A stretch of DNA of 64,000 nt from an uncultured Cohaesibacter sp. (GCF_963662805.1 NZ_OY759870.1:124001-188000), one strand, 5' to 3'. Shown: positions 16,416 through 25,571, counted from the stretch's first letter. Notes: generated by a model from the sequence alone, not told the origin. A program made the numbers and translations.

Positions 16416-17693
16416 TCACCTAATCATTGCGTTGGGTAGCCAGTTGGAGAGCTCTGGAATTGCCGAGACCAAAACCAGCGCCAACAACAGCGGCACGAAG
16501 AACGGCATCACTCCGCGAATGACATTCGCTACCGGCATCTTCGTGATGATGGCCACCATATAGAGGCTCATACCGACCGGTGGTGTCAGAAGGCCGATCA
16601 TCAGGTTGAGCACAAAGACGATCCCGAGCTGAAGCGGATCGACGCCAGCGGCCACAAGGGCAGGGGCGATGATCGGCGCAATGATCAGGATGGCTGCGAT
16701 GGACTCAAGGATCATGCCCACCACCAGCAGCAGAACGTTGACCAGCAGCAGCAGCAGGAACGGACTGTCTGTGATGCTGAGCAAGAGGGCGCTTGCCTTC
16801 ATCGGCACCTGATCGAGCGTCAGGACCCAGGCAAAGAGCGCCGCAGCAGCAACGATCATCAGAATGTTGGCCGTGGACTCGACGGTCTCGCGCAGGCATT
16901 CGATGAATTTCTTCCACGTCAGGGTGCGATAGATGAAGACGCCGATCAGAACGGCGTAGGCCACCGTGATCCCGGCGACTTCGGTGGGGCCGAAATAGCC
17001 ACTGACCAGACCGCCGACCAGCAGCACGGGAGCCAGAAGGGCGGGGAAGGAATAGATGAACTTGGACGTTACCGCCTTGCGGGTCGGTTTGACCGTGTCA
17101 CGCGGCAGATTGTAAAGCCGTGCCATCACCCCGATCTGGACCATCAAAAGCACAGTGAGCAGCAGCGCAGGCACGATGCCTGCGAGTAGCAGCTTGACCG
17201 CCGAGACGTTGGCGACACTGGCATAGATGATGATGGGAATGGAGGGCGGAAAGATCGGGCCAATGGTGGCCGCGGCGATGGTCAGACCAGCGGCAAAATC
17301 CTCGCGATAGCCTTGCGCCTTCATCTGCCCGATCTGGATGGCGCCAAGGGCGCCGATATCGGCAAGCGCAGCTCCGGAAATGCCCGAGAAGACAAGCGAT
17401 ACCAGCACGCCAACCTGAGCAACGGCCCCGCGAATGCGCCCGAGGATCATTCGGACGAGATCGAACAAGTGAGTGGTAACGCCCATACTGTTGAGGAGCG
17501 TCGCGGCAAGAATGAACAGGGGGACGGCCAACAGGGGGGAACTGTCGAGCGAGTTGACGGCCCGCTGGGCCAGAACACTGACTGGCAGGTTGTTGAGAAA
17601 GACCATCAATGCGGCTGAAAGCCCCAGCGCTGCCGCAACGGGCGCGCCGATAACCAGCAGGGCCAGGAACAACAAAAGAAGCGTAAGGCTCAT
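16416..17693 (-). CDS. TRAP transporter large permease (DctM)
   Basis: A 425-residue polytopic protein with about 12 hydrophobic segments, the typical DctM size. It has family motifs such as GISGAALADIGALG, TIGPIFPPSIPIIIY and LTPPVGMSLYM. DctM carries out sodium-driven transport of carboxylate-type solutes delivered by a periplasmic DctP protein. It overlaps the DctQ gene by 4 bp. The complete set here is DctP, DctQ and DctM, followed by the VOC gene, all on the minus strand. Confidence 0.95.
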   Translation of the reverse strand: MSLTLLLLFLALLVIGAPVAAALGLSAALMVFLNNLPVSVLAQRAVNSLDSSPLLAVPLFILAATLLNSMGVTTHLFDLVRMILGRIRGAVAQVGVLVSLVFSGISGAALADIGALGAIQIGQMKAQGYREDFAAGLTIAAATIGPIFPPSIPIIIYASVANVSAVKLLLAGIVPALLLTVLLMVQIGVMARLYNLPRDTVKPTRKAVTSKFIYSFPALLAPVLLVGGLVSGYFGPTEVAGITVAYAVLIGVFIYRTLTWKKFIECLRETVESTANILMIVAAAALFAWVLTLDQVPMKASALLLSITDSPFLLLLLVNVLLLVVGMILESIAAILIIAPIIAPALVAAGVDPLQLGIVFVLNLMIGLLTPPVGMSLYMVAIITKMPVANVIRGVMPFFVPLLLALVLVSAIPELSNWLPNAMIR

Positions 17694-18208
17694 TGTTCGG
17701 TTTCCCGGGGGTTAGGGGGAGACGTGTTCAAGAGGGACTCGATGATCAGCAGGAAAGCCGTCACCGCCAGCATGATCGTGCCGACAAGCGCCAGACTGTA
17801 GAACCACCAGTTGGGCATGCCCATCGCCGGTGTCAGGAACTTGCCCGCGCGCGGCAGATAGGCGGCGAAGCCCCAGAGCATGAAGCCCGCAAAAGCCATC
17901 AGCGCCAGTTCGCTCGCCAGATGCAGCCAGCGCTTCATGCCGTCGCCAACCAGCTCTTCAAACAGGGTCACCGAGACCATCGAGCGTCGGATGGCCAGCA
18001 GGGGGACACCCAGAAACACCATCGAGAAGCAACTGAACCGTGCCAACTCATCGGCCCAGGGCAGGCCCTTGTCAAAGAAGTTGCGCGCCACGACCTGCAG
18101 GACGATCAGCCCCGCCAGCAATGCCAGAAGGCCCATGCCAACCCACAGACCCGTCTGGTTAAGCCGTGTCATCAAGACACGGCTTTTCGTTGTGAAGTTC
18201 GATGTCAT
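17690..18208 (-). CDS. TRAP transporter small permease (DctQ)
   Basis: A 172-residue membrane protein with four predicted hydrophobic helices and a typical DctQ motif region (LGVPLLAIRRSMVSVTLFEELV). It pairs with DctM in the inner membrane. It lies 4 bp downstream of the DctP gene and overlaps the DctM gene by 4 bp, so the three are translationally coupled. Confidence 0.92.
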   Translation of the reverse strand: MTSNFTTKSRVLMTRLNQTGLWVGMGLLALLAGLIVLQVVARNFFDKGLPWADELARFSCFSMVFLGVPLLAIRRSMVSVTLFEELVGDGMKRWLHLASELALMAFAGFMLWGFAAYLPRAGKFLTPAMGMPNWWFYSLALVGTIMLAVTAFLLIIESLLNTSPPNPRETEQ

Positions 18209-18212
18209 ATCG

Positions 18213-19247
18213 TCACTTTATCGCGGCGATTTTTTCGTAGAGATCGCCGTATTTTTCGCCAAAACGTTCCTGAACCAGCTTCTGTACAGAAGCGCGGAAG
18301 GCTGCAATGTCCAGTCCTTCATCCGGTCCGATGACAGTCATGCCAAGATCACGCAAGGCCTGAGTTTCTTCCTCTTCCTTGTCCTGAATCGCCTTGGTGG
18401 CTTTCTGGCGGGTTTCCTCGGCAGCTTGCTTGACGGCTGCTTTCTGCTCGTCGGTCAAGCTCTGCCAGACGTCTTCGTTCATTACGACGACTTCGGCGTT
18501 GGACATGTGACCGGTCAGCATCAAGTGGCTCTGAACGTCATAGAGTTTGACGGACAGAATGACGTTGACAGGGTTTTCCTGCCCTTGAGCCACGCCCGTT
18601 GCAAGAGCGGTCGGGACTTCCGACCAGTCGACGGGAATGGGAACAGCGCCCATGCCTTCAACGGCAGTGGTGTAGATCGGGAACGGCACAGCGCGGATCT
18701 TGACGCCAGCCAGATCAGCCGGAGACAGCACGGCCTTGTTGGCGGTGAGGTTGCGGCGACCGAAATAGTGCGCGTAGATGACGCGAACGTTGGCGGCTTC
18801 AATGAGGCCCTTGTTGAGCTCCTGCATGACCGGGGAATCCACGTCGGTCACTTTCATCAGGTGATCGATATCCCGATAGAGATAGGGCGTGTCGAGCGCT
18901 GCGAACGGTTCGTAGAGCGAGCCGATGCCGCCAGCGGTGTTGTGCGAAAAGGCAATCGAGCCGATCGAGACGGCCTCAGCCAGTTCCTGCAGCTTGCCAA
19001 GCTGGGATGCCGGGAAAACCTGAACCTTGATGTCGCCGCCGGATGCCTTTGCCAGTGCTTCGGCAAACCAGTCAGCCTGAGCACCGGCAACCGATGCAGG
19101 CTCGTTGTTATGGCCGTAACGCAAGGTCAGAGATTGGGCTTCGGCACCGAGAGGAGCCATCGCCATGATGCTGGCCGCAACGCCAAGAGTGAGCGCCATA
19201 CGACGCGTCAGGCCTGACAGGCCTTTCTTCGAATTCCTGTAAGTCAT
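18213..19247 (-). CDS. TRAP transporter substrate-binding protein (DctP)
   Basis: A 344-residue periplasmic binding protein. A long signal peptide (n-region rich in Lys/Arg, then LTLGVAASIMAMAPLGAEA) has a likely cleavage after Ala37. The mature part contains LRYGHNNEPAS, and the conserved arginine region GVKIRAVPFPIYT binds the substrate carboxylate in DctP proteins. A GGGAGGTG ribosome site precedes ATG 19247; the in-frame start further upstream (19283) is less likely. It heads the TRAP operon, facing a LacI-type regulator. The substrate is probably an organic or sugar acid. Confidence 0.93.
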   Translation of the reverse strand: MTYRNSKKGLSGLTRRMALTLGVAASIMAMAPLGAEAQSLTLRYGHNNEPASVAGAQADWFAEALAKASGGDIKVQVFPASQLGKLQELAEAVSIGSIAFSHNTAGGIGSLYEPFAALDTPYLYRDIDHLMKVTDVDSPVMQELNKGLIEAANVRVIYAHYFGRRNLTANKAVLSPADLAGVKIRAVPFPIYTTAVEGMGAVPIPVDWSEVPTALATGVAQGQENPVNVILSVKLYDVQSHLMLTGHMSNAEVVVMNEDVWQSLTDEQKAAVKQAAEETRQKATKAIQDKEEEETQALRDLGMTVIGPDEGLDIAAFRASVQKLVQERFGEKYGDLYEKIAAIK

Positions 19248-19331
19248 AATCACCTCCCATGATGTCTTATGAGGTACTTCCATTCCTCATACCAACCGTA
19301 TTCCGTCGAAACAATTGGCTTGACGATGAGT

Positions 19332-19352
19332 TTGAGAGTTGCTCAACTTCAA
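19332..19352. promoter_or_regulatory. Imperfect inverted repeat between TRAP operon and LacI-type gene, candidate operator
   Basis: TTGAGAGTTG and CAACTTCAA form an inverted repeat around CT with one unpaired base. It lies in the divergent region just upstream of the regulator gene, a normal place for a LacI-family operator. Confidence 0.3.
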
Positions 19353-19367
19353 GTCAAACAGCATTTA

Positions 19368-20423
19368 ATGATGGGTTTTGATGTGTCTGCAAGGTCGAAC
19401 AAGAAAAAATTCATAGGCATGGCCGATATCGCCGAACAAGCTCAGGTTTCGCTGGCAACGGTGGACAGGGCTCTCAACCGACGCAAAGGCGTTAAGCCAA
19501 GGACATTGCAAAGAGTTTTGTCGGTCGCTCTGGATTTGGGCTTCATCACAAGCGAGGAGTTCAAACTTCTTTCCGGCACCAGACCGATGAATGTTGCAGT
19601 GCTCCTTCCTGCAGGTACGAATCCCTACTTGCGCCTGTTGGGCGAAAAGGTTCATGAACGCGCCGCCAAGCCAAGTCAGGATACGGTCTCCCTAAGATGT
19701 TTCTTCATCGAGAGCTTTGATGCCAATGCACTGGCGACAGCACTGCGTCATCATGCCGCATGGGCTGACGGTATCATCTTCATGGCGATTGATCACCCGG
19801 CGGTGCGGGCCGCCGTCGAGGACATCACATCCGAGGGCATCCGCGTCGTCACGGTGATTTCCGATGTGCCGCACCCGGCGCGCAGCGCTTATGTCGGACT
19901 GGAAAACCAGATGGCCGGTCGCACCGCAGGTCTGCTCATGGGCCGTTTCTGTCGCGCAGAGAAGGGGCGTGTTGCGATGCTCGCGGGCAGTCGCAACTAT
20001 CGCGCCCATTCCGAACGGGTGGCCGGGTTTCATGCCCTGATGGAGGAAATGTTTCCCGGCCTGACTGTCATCGGTATGCGAGAGGGGCACGACAATGCGC
20101 AAGAAAATTACCGGCACACAGTCTCGGTGATCGACAATACCGAGGATCTGGTAGGGATTTACAATGTCGGCGGCTCATCCGACGGCATTGCCCGGGCCAT
20201 CACCGAGAAGAAGCGCGACGATCTCGTGTTCATCGGCCACGGCTTGACCGCCGACACCCGCCGGATGTTGATCGACGGGACGATGGATGCAGTGATTGAC
20301 TCCGATCCCATGTCGATCCTTGAGACCGCGCTGCAGCGCATCACCGACCCCGAGCTTAGCCGGCCTCTTTCTGCGGTAAAAATGGACATCTTTCTGCGTG
20401 AGAATCTGATGCCCGCAAGCTGA
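19368..20423 (+). CDS. LacI family transcriptional regulator
   Basis: A 351-residue regulator from ATG 19368. The LacI helix-turn-helix is visible as MADIAEQAQVSLATVDRALN, followed by a type-1 periplasmic-binding-like domain (MNVAVLLPAGTNPYLRLLGE and others) that senses a sugar or sugar acid. The frame stays open to 19269 and no start has a clear ribosome site. The start could also be at 19371, or at 19419 directly before the helix-turn-helix. It is divergent from the TRAP operon and so probably controls it. Confidence 0.85.
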   Translation: MMGFDVSARSNKKKFIGMADIAEQAQVSLATVDRALNRRKGVKPRTLQRVLSVALDLGFITSEEFKLLSGTRPMNVAVLLPAGTNPYLRLLGEKVHERAAKPSQDTVSLRCFFIESFDANALATALRHHAAWADGIIFMAIDHPAVRAAVEDITSEGIRVVTVISDVPHPARSAYVGLENQMAGRTAGLLMGRFCRAEKGRVAMLAGSRNYRAHSERVAGFHALMEEMFPGLTVIGMREGHDNAQENYRHTVSVIDNTEDLVGIYNVGGSSDGIARAITEKKRDDLVFIGHGLTADTRRMLIDGTMDAVIDSDPMSILETALQRITDPELSRPLSAVKMDIFLRENLMPAS

Positions 20424-20438
20424 GAGAGCTCCTGCCTC

Positions 20439-21044
20439 TCACGCCTTGAGGAGCGCCAATTCGGCCTCCAGTTCATGAATGCGCAGATCCCGTTCCGCCA
20501 GCATGGTGTCGACCCGCGCTATGTCGAGCCTTTGGGGAATATATTGAGGGCAATTGATGTCCCACGCTTCAAGGGTGAACAGAATAGCGCGTTCTGGTCG
20601 CCCGCGTTGTTCCTTAACGACGAGGCGTTTCATCAGGTCCGGATCGCCTTCGACCACCTCGGCCGTACCCCAGAGTTTGATCCGGCGACTGTGCTCGTAA
20701 TCGATCAGGAACAGGAAGGCCCATGGGTTCTCTGTAAGATTGCCGATCGTGATATACTGGCGATTGCCCGCAAGATCGGCAAACCCGATCTGACGATCTG
20801 ACAAAATGTGCAAGAAACCAGCTGGCCCGCCCCGGTGCTGGATATAGGGCTGCCCGGTGCGACTGGCCGTGCCGAAAAAGACACTCGTCTGGTCCGAGAT
20901 GAAGCGGCCGAGCTCCGGTGTGATCCGGCTGCTCCACGGCTGGGTCTCTCCCATTCTGGCGTAGAAGTCTCGCGAGCCCTTCTCGGATTGCACTTGCTTG
21001 ATGCTATCCGAGAAGGCGATGTCACTGGGGTTCAGTCCTGTCAT
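20439..21044 (-). CDS. Pyridoxamine 5'-phosphate oxidase family protein (FMN-binding)
   Basis: A 201-residue split-barrel flavoprotein-type protein. FMN-binding strands are visible around FFGTASRTGQPYIQHRGGPAGF and DYEHSRRIKLWGTAEVV. The C-terminus (ARVDTMLAERDLRIHELEAELALLKA) is a predicted coiled coil that could mediate dimer formation. It lies 4 bp downstream of the DUF1348 gene on the same strand and is the last gene of a three-gene unit with an AhpD-like gene. The reaction is not known. It is unlikely to be the biosynthetic PdxH, given its length and context. Confidence 0.82.
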   Translation of the reverse strand: MTGLNPSDIAFSDSIKQVQSEKGSRDFYARMGETQPWSSRITPELGRFISDQTSVFFGTASRTGQPYIQHRGGPAGFLHILSDRQIGFADLAGNRQYITIGNLTENPWAFLFLIDYEHSRRIKLWGTAEVVEGDPDLMKRLVVKEQRGRPERAILFTLEAWDINCPQYIPQRLDIARVDTMLAERDLRIHELEAELALLKA

Positions 21045-21048
21045 GAGA

Positions 21049-21513
21049 CTACAGTCCCAAATCGCTCAGCGATGGATGATCATCCGGGCGACGGCCAAGA
21101 GGCCAGTGAAAGAGCCGTTCGGACTCATCGATGGGCAGATCGTTGATGGAGGCGTGTCGCGCGGCCATCAGACCCTCGCCATCAAACTCCCAATTCTCGT
21201 TGCCATAGGAGCGGGTCCATTGACCGGCGGTATTGCGCCATTCATAGGCAAAGCGCACCGCGATGCGATTGTTGTGATAGGCCCAGAGCTGCTTGATCAG
21301 GCGATACTCGATCTCCCGTTTCCACTTGTTGGTCAGAAACTCGACGATTTCGGCCCGGCCCCTGATAAAGCTGCTGCGGTTGCGCCAGCGGCTGTCGGGC
21401 GTGTAGGCGAGCGAAACCTTTTCAGGCGAGCGACTATTCCAGGCGTCTTCGGCGAGACGAACCTTCTGGATGGCATCAATGCGGGAGAAAGGGGGAAGCA
21501 GGGGATGGGTCAT
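21049..21513 (-). CDS. DUF1348 family protein (NTF2-like)
   Basis: A 154-residue protein of a conserved uncharacterised family with an NTF2-like fold. Diagnostic segments are DSRWRNRSSFIRGR, FLTNKWKREIEYRLIKQLWA, RIAVRFAYEWRN and RSYGNENWEF. The start at 21513 (MTHPLLPPFS) fits the family, with an AGGA ribosome site; the longer frame from 21603 is rejected because it runs into the hairpin. It lies 4 bp upstream of the PNPOx-family gene. The function is unknown; the context suggests redox or detoxification duty. Confidence 0.85.
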   Translation of the reverse strand: MTHPLLPPFSRIDAIQKVRLAEDAWNSRSPEKVSLAYTPDSRWRNRSSFIRGRAEIVEFLTNKWKREIEYRLIKQLWAYHNNRIAVRFAYEWRNTAGQWTRSYGNENWEFDGEGLMAARHASINDLPIDESERLFHWPLGRRPDDHPSLSDLGL

Positions 21514-21574
21514 GGCACGATCCTGTCGGTCTGATGGGAAATGCGGATTAGTGGAGGTGTCAGAGAAAAGAGAA

Positions 21575-21602
21575 TGGCGGTGAGTCGGGAGGCTCACCGC
21601 CA
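21575..21602 (-). terminator. Intercistronic hairpin after the AhpD-like gene
   Basis: A perfect 10-bp stem TGGCGGTGAG / CTCACCGCCA with an 8-nt loop. On the minus strand it is followed by a pyrimidine-rich stretch (TTCTCTTTTCTCT). It probably attenuates transcription between the AhpD-like gene and the DUF1348/PNPOx genes. Confidence 0.65.
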
Positions 21603-21609
21603 AGTTGCA

Positions 21610-22158
21610 TCAGGCGGCAGCGCCTTCTGCTACGGGGAAGTCGATTTCTGTCTTGGCGACCTCATTGAGATAGTTGGTCCAGACATTGAGAGCCACATGC
21701 TGAACAATCTCGATGATCTGGGCATTGGTGAAGCCGGCATCCCGAACCGCGCTGAGGTCGCCATCAGCGATATGGCCACGATTCTCGGCGACCTTCAGGG
21801 CAAAGACCACGGCGGCATTGTCCTTGGCGTCGAGCGAGCGACCCTTGCGGTTTGTCGCGATTTCTTCCGCCGACAGCTTGGTAATGTTGGTCGCCAGATA
21901 GGTGTGTGCGGAAAGGCAGTAGTTGCAGCCGTTGTACTCGGAGATGGCAAGGGCAACACGCTCACGGGTGGCGGCAGGAAGTTCGCCTTTGCCAAGAGCG
22001 CCGAAGAGGCCGAGATAGCCTTCGAGCGCCGCCGGGCTGATGGAGGCAAGGCGGAACAGGTTCGGCACGCTGCCGAGCTGTTTGGAGACAGCTTCGAGTA
22101 GCGGGCGGGAGGCTTCTGGAGCGGCTTCGATGGAAGCTGGATAGGTAATACGAGACAT
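21610..22158 (-). CDS. Carboxymuconolactone decarboxylase / AhpD-like peroxidase-related protein
   Basis: A 182-residue CMD-family protein. The redox motif CxxC followed by His is visible in NGCNYCLSAHTYL, after a helical N-terminus (PEASRPLLEAVSKQLGSVPN). AhpD-like proteins reduce peroxides or act as alkylhydroperoxidase partners. A GGAG ribosome site precedes the ATG. It heads the AhpD-DUF1348-PNPOx unit and is divergent from a LysR gene 112 bp away, the usual layout for a LysR-controlled stress operon. Confidence 0.88.
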   Translation of the reverse strand: MSRITYPASIEAAPEASRPLLEAVSKQLGSVPNLFRLASISPAALEGYLGLFGALGKGELPAATRERVALAISEYNGCNYCLSAHTYLATNITKLSAEEIATNRKGRSLDAKDNAAVVFALKVAENRGHIADGDLSAVRDAGFTNAQIIEIVQHVALNVWTNYLNEVAKTEIDFPVAEGAAA

Positions 22159-22270
22159 GGGTGTTTCTCCTTTTGGAATGACTGGTTGGTCTTGATAGCG
22201 TCAAAATAGGTCTTTCAAAAAATATGAGTAGATTGTAAAATTGGGAAATATCCTTTCAGAAAATGAAATC

Positions 22271-23164
22271 ATGTCAGACCGCTACGATTCCATGTCCACC
22301 CTCATTGCCGTTGTTGATGCGGGCAGCCTTTCGGCGGCATCGCGCAAGCTCGGCATGCCGCTGGCGACCGTCAGCAGACGTCTCTCCGAGCTTGAGGCCC
22401 GGATCGGCACGACCCTATTGCATCGGTCCGCACGTGGGCTGACCATCACCGATCAGGGCGCGGCCTATATTGCGGCCTGTCGCCGGATCATCGAGGATGT
22501 CGACGAGGCGGAGCGCATCGCGGCGGGCGAATTCAGCGAGCCCAAAGGCCTTTTGACTCTGACCGCCCCCATCGTCTTTGGCCGCCTGCATGTGCTGCCC
22601 GCGCTGTCGGCTTTTCTCGCCGCCTACCCGCAAGTATCGGGCCGTCTTGAACAGACAGATCGCAGGGTGAATTTTCTTGAGGAACAGATCGACGCGGCGA
22701 TCCGCATCGGACACTTGCCGGACAGCAGCCTGAGAGCGAGGCGGCTCGGTGAGGTGCGTCTGGTGGTCTGCGCCAGCCCGTCCTATCTGGCAAAGCACAA
22801 AAGGCCTGAGCAGCCTCAAGATCTGGAACAGCTCGATTGCATCACGTTTGAGAATTTGATGCGTTCGGAGCGGTGGACCTTCAACCAAGGCCGGGACGTT
22901 CGCGAGGTCGCCATCAGATCCCGTCTCAGCGTCAACACTGCCGAAGCGGCAATCGAGGCAGCGTCCACCGGGCTGGGCATCACGCGGGTGCTGTCCTATC
23001 AGGTGAAAGAGGCTGTGGAAGAGGGGCGGTTGGAAATCATACTCGCCGATCATGAACCGGAGCCATGGCCCGTCAATATCGTCTATCGCGGACGTTCGGT
23101 GCCGCAAAAGCTGCGCAGCTTCATCGACTTTGCGGCACCTCTGCTGCAATCCGCTCTGGCATGA
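22271..23164 (+). CDS. LysR family transcriptional regulator
   Basis: A 297-residue LysR protein. The N-terminal helix-turn-helix includes LSAASRKLGMPLATVSRRLSE at about 18-38, and a substrate-binding domain follows. This is the AaeR/DmlR-like subgroup by its ARIGTTLLHRSARGLTITDQG segment. ATG 22271 is favoured because it lies close to the domain; an in-frame start at 22241 is possible and neither has a strong ribosome site. It is divergent from the AhpD-like operon, which it probably controls, and it converges on the aconitase-X gene with a 13-bp gap. Confidence 0.9.
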   Translation: MSDRYDSMSTLIAVVDAGSLSAASRKLGMPLATVSRRLSELEARIGTTLLHRSARGLTITDQGAAYIAACRRIIEDVDEAERIAAGEFSEPKGLLTLTAPIVFGRLHVLPALSAFLAAYPQVSGRLEQTDRRVNFLEEQIDAAIRIGHLPDSSLRARRLGEVRLVVCASPSYLAKHKRPEQPQDLEQLDCITFENLMRSERWTFNQGRDVREVAIRSRLSVNTAEAAIEAASTGLGITRVLSYQVKEAVEEGRLEIILADHEPEPWPVNIVYRGRSVPQKLRSFIDFAAPLLQSALA

Positions 23165-23177
23165 GCGAGGCCATCAA

Positions 23178-24860
23178 CTAGACCCGACCGATCCAGTCCG
23201 GAGGCGAGGTTGGAGCCCGGCCAGATTTGGCGGCCTCGGCACATTGCTGAAGGGAGCCGAAGCGCACAGTGCGGTTGCTGAGGCCGGGCGCATAATGGGC
23301 ATATTTGCCGGAATTGGTCATCAGGGTCTTGGTATTGGGCGGAAAGACCGGTTCTGAAATCGAGCACCAGCAGAGATCGGCGATGATCCTGACACCCGCC
23401 GCTTCGAGACGCGCTTTGACGCCATTCTCTGTGATTGCGGCAAGCGTACTGCGCCCCAGTGTGACGATAGTGGTGACGTCGGAGCCGACGTGGCTGCCTT
23501 CCATCAGATCGGCAAACCGGGCGCATTCCGAGGCCGAGAAATGCGGACTGCCGAGCGCCACCAATTCGACCCTGTCTACCCCCTGATTGAAGAGAGCCCA
23601 GAGGTTCGCGAAGTCAACCTTAGTGAGCCGAACATGATCGGCACCGCCCGCTGGAGGGATATCCGCTTCGGGCGTTATCCCGGCGATATGGAGCATTGGC
23701 GAGGCCGAGGTGGTGCCATAGGCGCCGCACAGAGCCTTGAGGTCATCCTCGGACGGGGCGCTGTCTTCCAGTCCGCGAATGAGCGGAATACGATCAGGAG
23801 CCGCCTGTCCGGCGAGCCAGCCCAACATGGGCCAGAAGGCATCGTCCGCCTCAGATGGTTTCGTGACCTCGATGATCCGGCGCGGGGCGCGATTGGCTGC
23901 GAGATAGACCCCGGTCCGGGCCGCACGCCCCGTCAGCGCGATGGAGAGATCCATGAAATCGGCGTGCTTCACCGTGTGGGCCCCGAGGATACTGTTGGCA
24001 TAGATAACCGCATTGCTCTCCGCCCAGGCGATATCCTCGCCCTTCACCGGCTTGTCCTCAAGCAGGTAGGGGGCGCAGGTGAAGGTGGCCCGCGCGCCCA
24101 TCTCCACATAGGCGTCCGCGAGCCTGCTCGCACCAAGGCCGAAACTGTCCTCGACCCCTTGCGAGCGCCAGTTCTGATGATCAACGGAGATGGCATTCAT
24201 CGTGGTTGGAACACACACCCGTGCACCCTTGTCTGCCATGCTGCGGGCAAAGGTCAGAAAGGCGGGGCTGGCGTAAATGCAGCCATCGATATGAACGCGT
24301 TTGACGTCGATGAGGTCTGAAGCTCCTTGCGCAACCGCCATGGTGGTAATGATCTGCATGGCAATTTGGGCCGCTTCGCCCTTCTCCCCGTCGAGCATGG
24401 CCCGGTCGGTGTCGCTGAGGCTCAGCGTATCGGGAGAAAGGCTATCAAGCGACCAGATATGAGACCCGGCCTTCAGATGCGTTTCGGTGATCTCGGCGGA
24501 GGGTTCCTTGGCCAGCGCATCATATTCGTCCGCTGACAGTCTCAGAACCGCAATCGGATGATCGAACAACAGTCCAGAAATCAGGGCGCCAAGGGTCAGG
24601 ATGTCTTCGTTTTCGCGAAAGATGAGCGCCAGCGGAGCCGCTTCGGCAAAGGCCAGCCCCAGAAGGACCCCACTGCCCGTGCAGGAGCCGCGACTGGTCG
24701 GCATCATGACGATCTTGCCGGTGAGGGATTGGCCATATTGCGGGTGATGGGCGTCAACGATCTGGCCGCTTGAGGGGTGGACACCGCCCCAGACGCTGAG
24801 GCCTTCCTCGCACACAAGGATCGGTCCCTGCACCTGCGCTGCCACGATTGATGTCGCCAT
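23178..24860 (-). CDS. Aconitase X with fused swivel domain (probable cis-3-hydroxy-L-proline dehydratase type)
   Basis: A 560-residue protein joining an N-terminal DUF126-type swivel domain (about 1-130, with GKIVMMPTSRGSCTGSGVLL) to the AcnX catalytic domain. The catalytic domain shows ESNAVIYANSILGAHTVKHADFMD, DGCIYASPAFLTFARSM and a C-terminal TLMTNSGKYAHYAPGL. AcnX enzymes are iron-sulfur dehydratases. Characterised bacterial type I members dehydrate cis-3-hydroxy-L-proline, while others act on mevalonate phosphate in archaea. The gene is last in an operon with an amino-acid-type importer, which supports an imino-acid or amino-acid substrate. The precise substrate is inferred. Confidence 0.85.
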   Translation of the reverse strand: MATSIVAAQVQGPILVCEEGLSVWGGVHPSSGQIVDAHHPQYGQSLTGKIVMMPTSRGSCTGSGVLLGLAFAEAAPLALIFRENEDILTLGALISGLLFDHPIAVLRLSADEYDALAKEPSAEITETHLKAGSHIWSLDSLSPDTLSLSDTDRAMLDGEKGEAAQIAMQIITTMAVAQGASDLIDVKRVHIDGCIYASPAFLTFARSMADKGARVCVPTTMNAISVDHQNWRSQGVEDSFGLGASRLADAYVEMGARATFTCAPYLLEDKPVKGEDIAWAESNAVIYANSILGAHTVKHADFMDLSIALTGRAARTGVYLAANRAPRRIIEVTKPSEADDAFWPMLGWLAGQAAPDRIPLIRGLEDSAPSEDDLKALCGAYGTTSASPMLHIAGITPEADIPPAGGADHVRLTKVDFANLWALFNQGVDRVELVALGSPHFSASECARFADLMEGSHVGSDVTTIVTLGRSTLAAITENGVKARLEAAGVRIIADLCWCSISEPVFPPNTKTLMTNSGKYAHYAPGLSNRTVRFGSLQQCAEAAKSGRAPTSPPDWIGRV

Positions 24861-24968
24861 GTTGATCTCGCTTCTGGTCTCGTTTCTTTTGAGAGCTGAT
24901 CACACAAGTGCCGATCAGCAAAGCGAAATTTCAATGATCCGAGCAGAACCCAGTCTGCCTCGTTGGCT

Positions 24969-25571
24969 TCAGCCGCGAGCCCGGGCCGCCCGTTCGACCT
25001 CGGCGAGCCAAGTCAGCTGCTTTTCGCTCTCGATGGAATCGGCAAAGCGGGAGCGGATCTCCGCGATGGCCGCGTCCATGGAAAGCCCGCGATCAATGAG
25101 CATGCTGGCCGCAATCGTCCCCGAACGACCGGCCCCATAGTGACAGGAGAGCGCGATGGTGGCCCCTGCTGTCAGATGATCGTCGATTTCGCCTGCGAGC
25201 GTTGCCCAGTCGGCCATAAAGGTCTCATCGGGCACCTGATAATCCTCGATGGGCAGATGAACGAAGCGATAGGGTGTTTTGGCTGTCGCCTTGGTGAGCA
25301 GATCCCACGCCTCTTCAGGCACTTCCGTCTTCTCGACCAGAATGACGAGGAGCTTGCAAGTCTCAAGAGCAGGCGCGGAAAGGGTCGCCGCCATGCGCTC
25401 TGGATCAATGATCGCATCCCCTTTGACATCGAACGCCAGCCCCGGAAAGCCGAGTGTCACGATGGTGCCCCCGTCCGGGCACGGAATGACGGCCCTGATG
25501 CTCGTCTCGTCTTTCATCAATCGCTCGCGCGTCTCGGCAGGATATTTTTCCATCAATATTCTTTCGACCAT
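24969..25571 (-). CDS. Tyrosine/dual-specificity phosphatase-like protein
   Basis: A protein of about 200 residues. The phosphatase loop SCHYGAGRSG contains the C(X)5R signature (Cys143 to Arg149 from the chosen start). An acidic loop (HLPIEDYQVPDE) could provide the general acid. Starts at 25571, 25553 or 25517 are all possible and no ribosome site decides between them. It lies between the binding-protein gene and the aconitase-X gene of an amino-acid catabolic operon. Its role there is unclear. It may act on a phosphorylated metabolite rather than a protein. Confidence 0.78.
   Translation of the reverse strand: MVERILMEKYPAETRERLMKDETSIRAVIPCPDGGTIVTLGFPGLAFDVKGDAIIDPERMAATLSAPALETCKLLVILVEKTEVPEEAWDLLTKATAKTPYRFVHLPIEDYQVPDETFMADWATLAGEIDDHLTAGATIALSCHYGAGRSGTIAASMLIDRGLSMDAAIAEIRSRFADSIESEKQLTWLAEVERAARARG

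Noticed and set aside
20421..20441. TGAGAG/CTCTCA as a terminator between the LacI-type and PNPOx-family genes
   Set aside because: The stem is only 6 bp with no T-run, so termination cannot be claimed.
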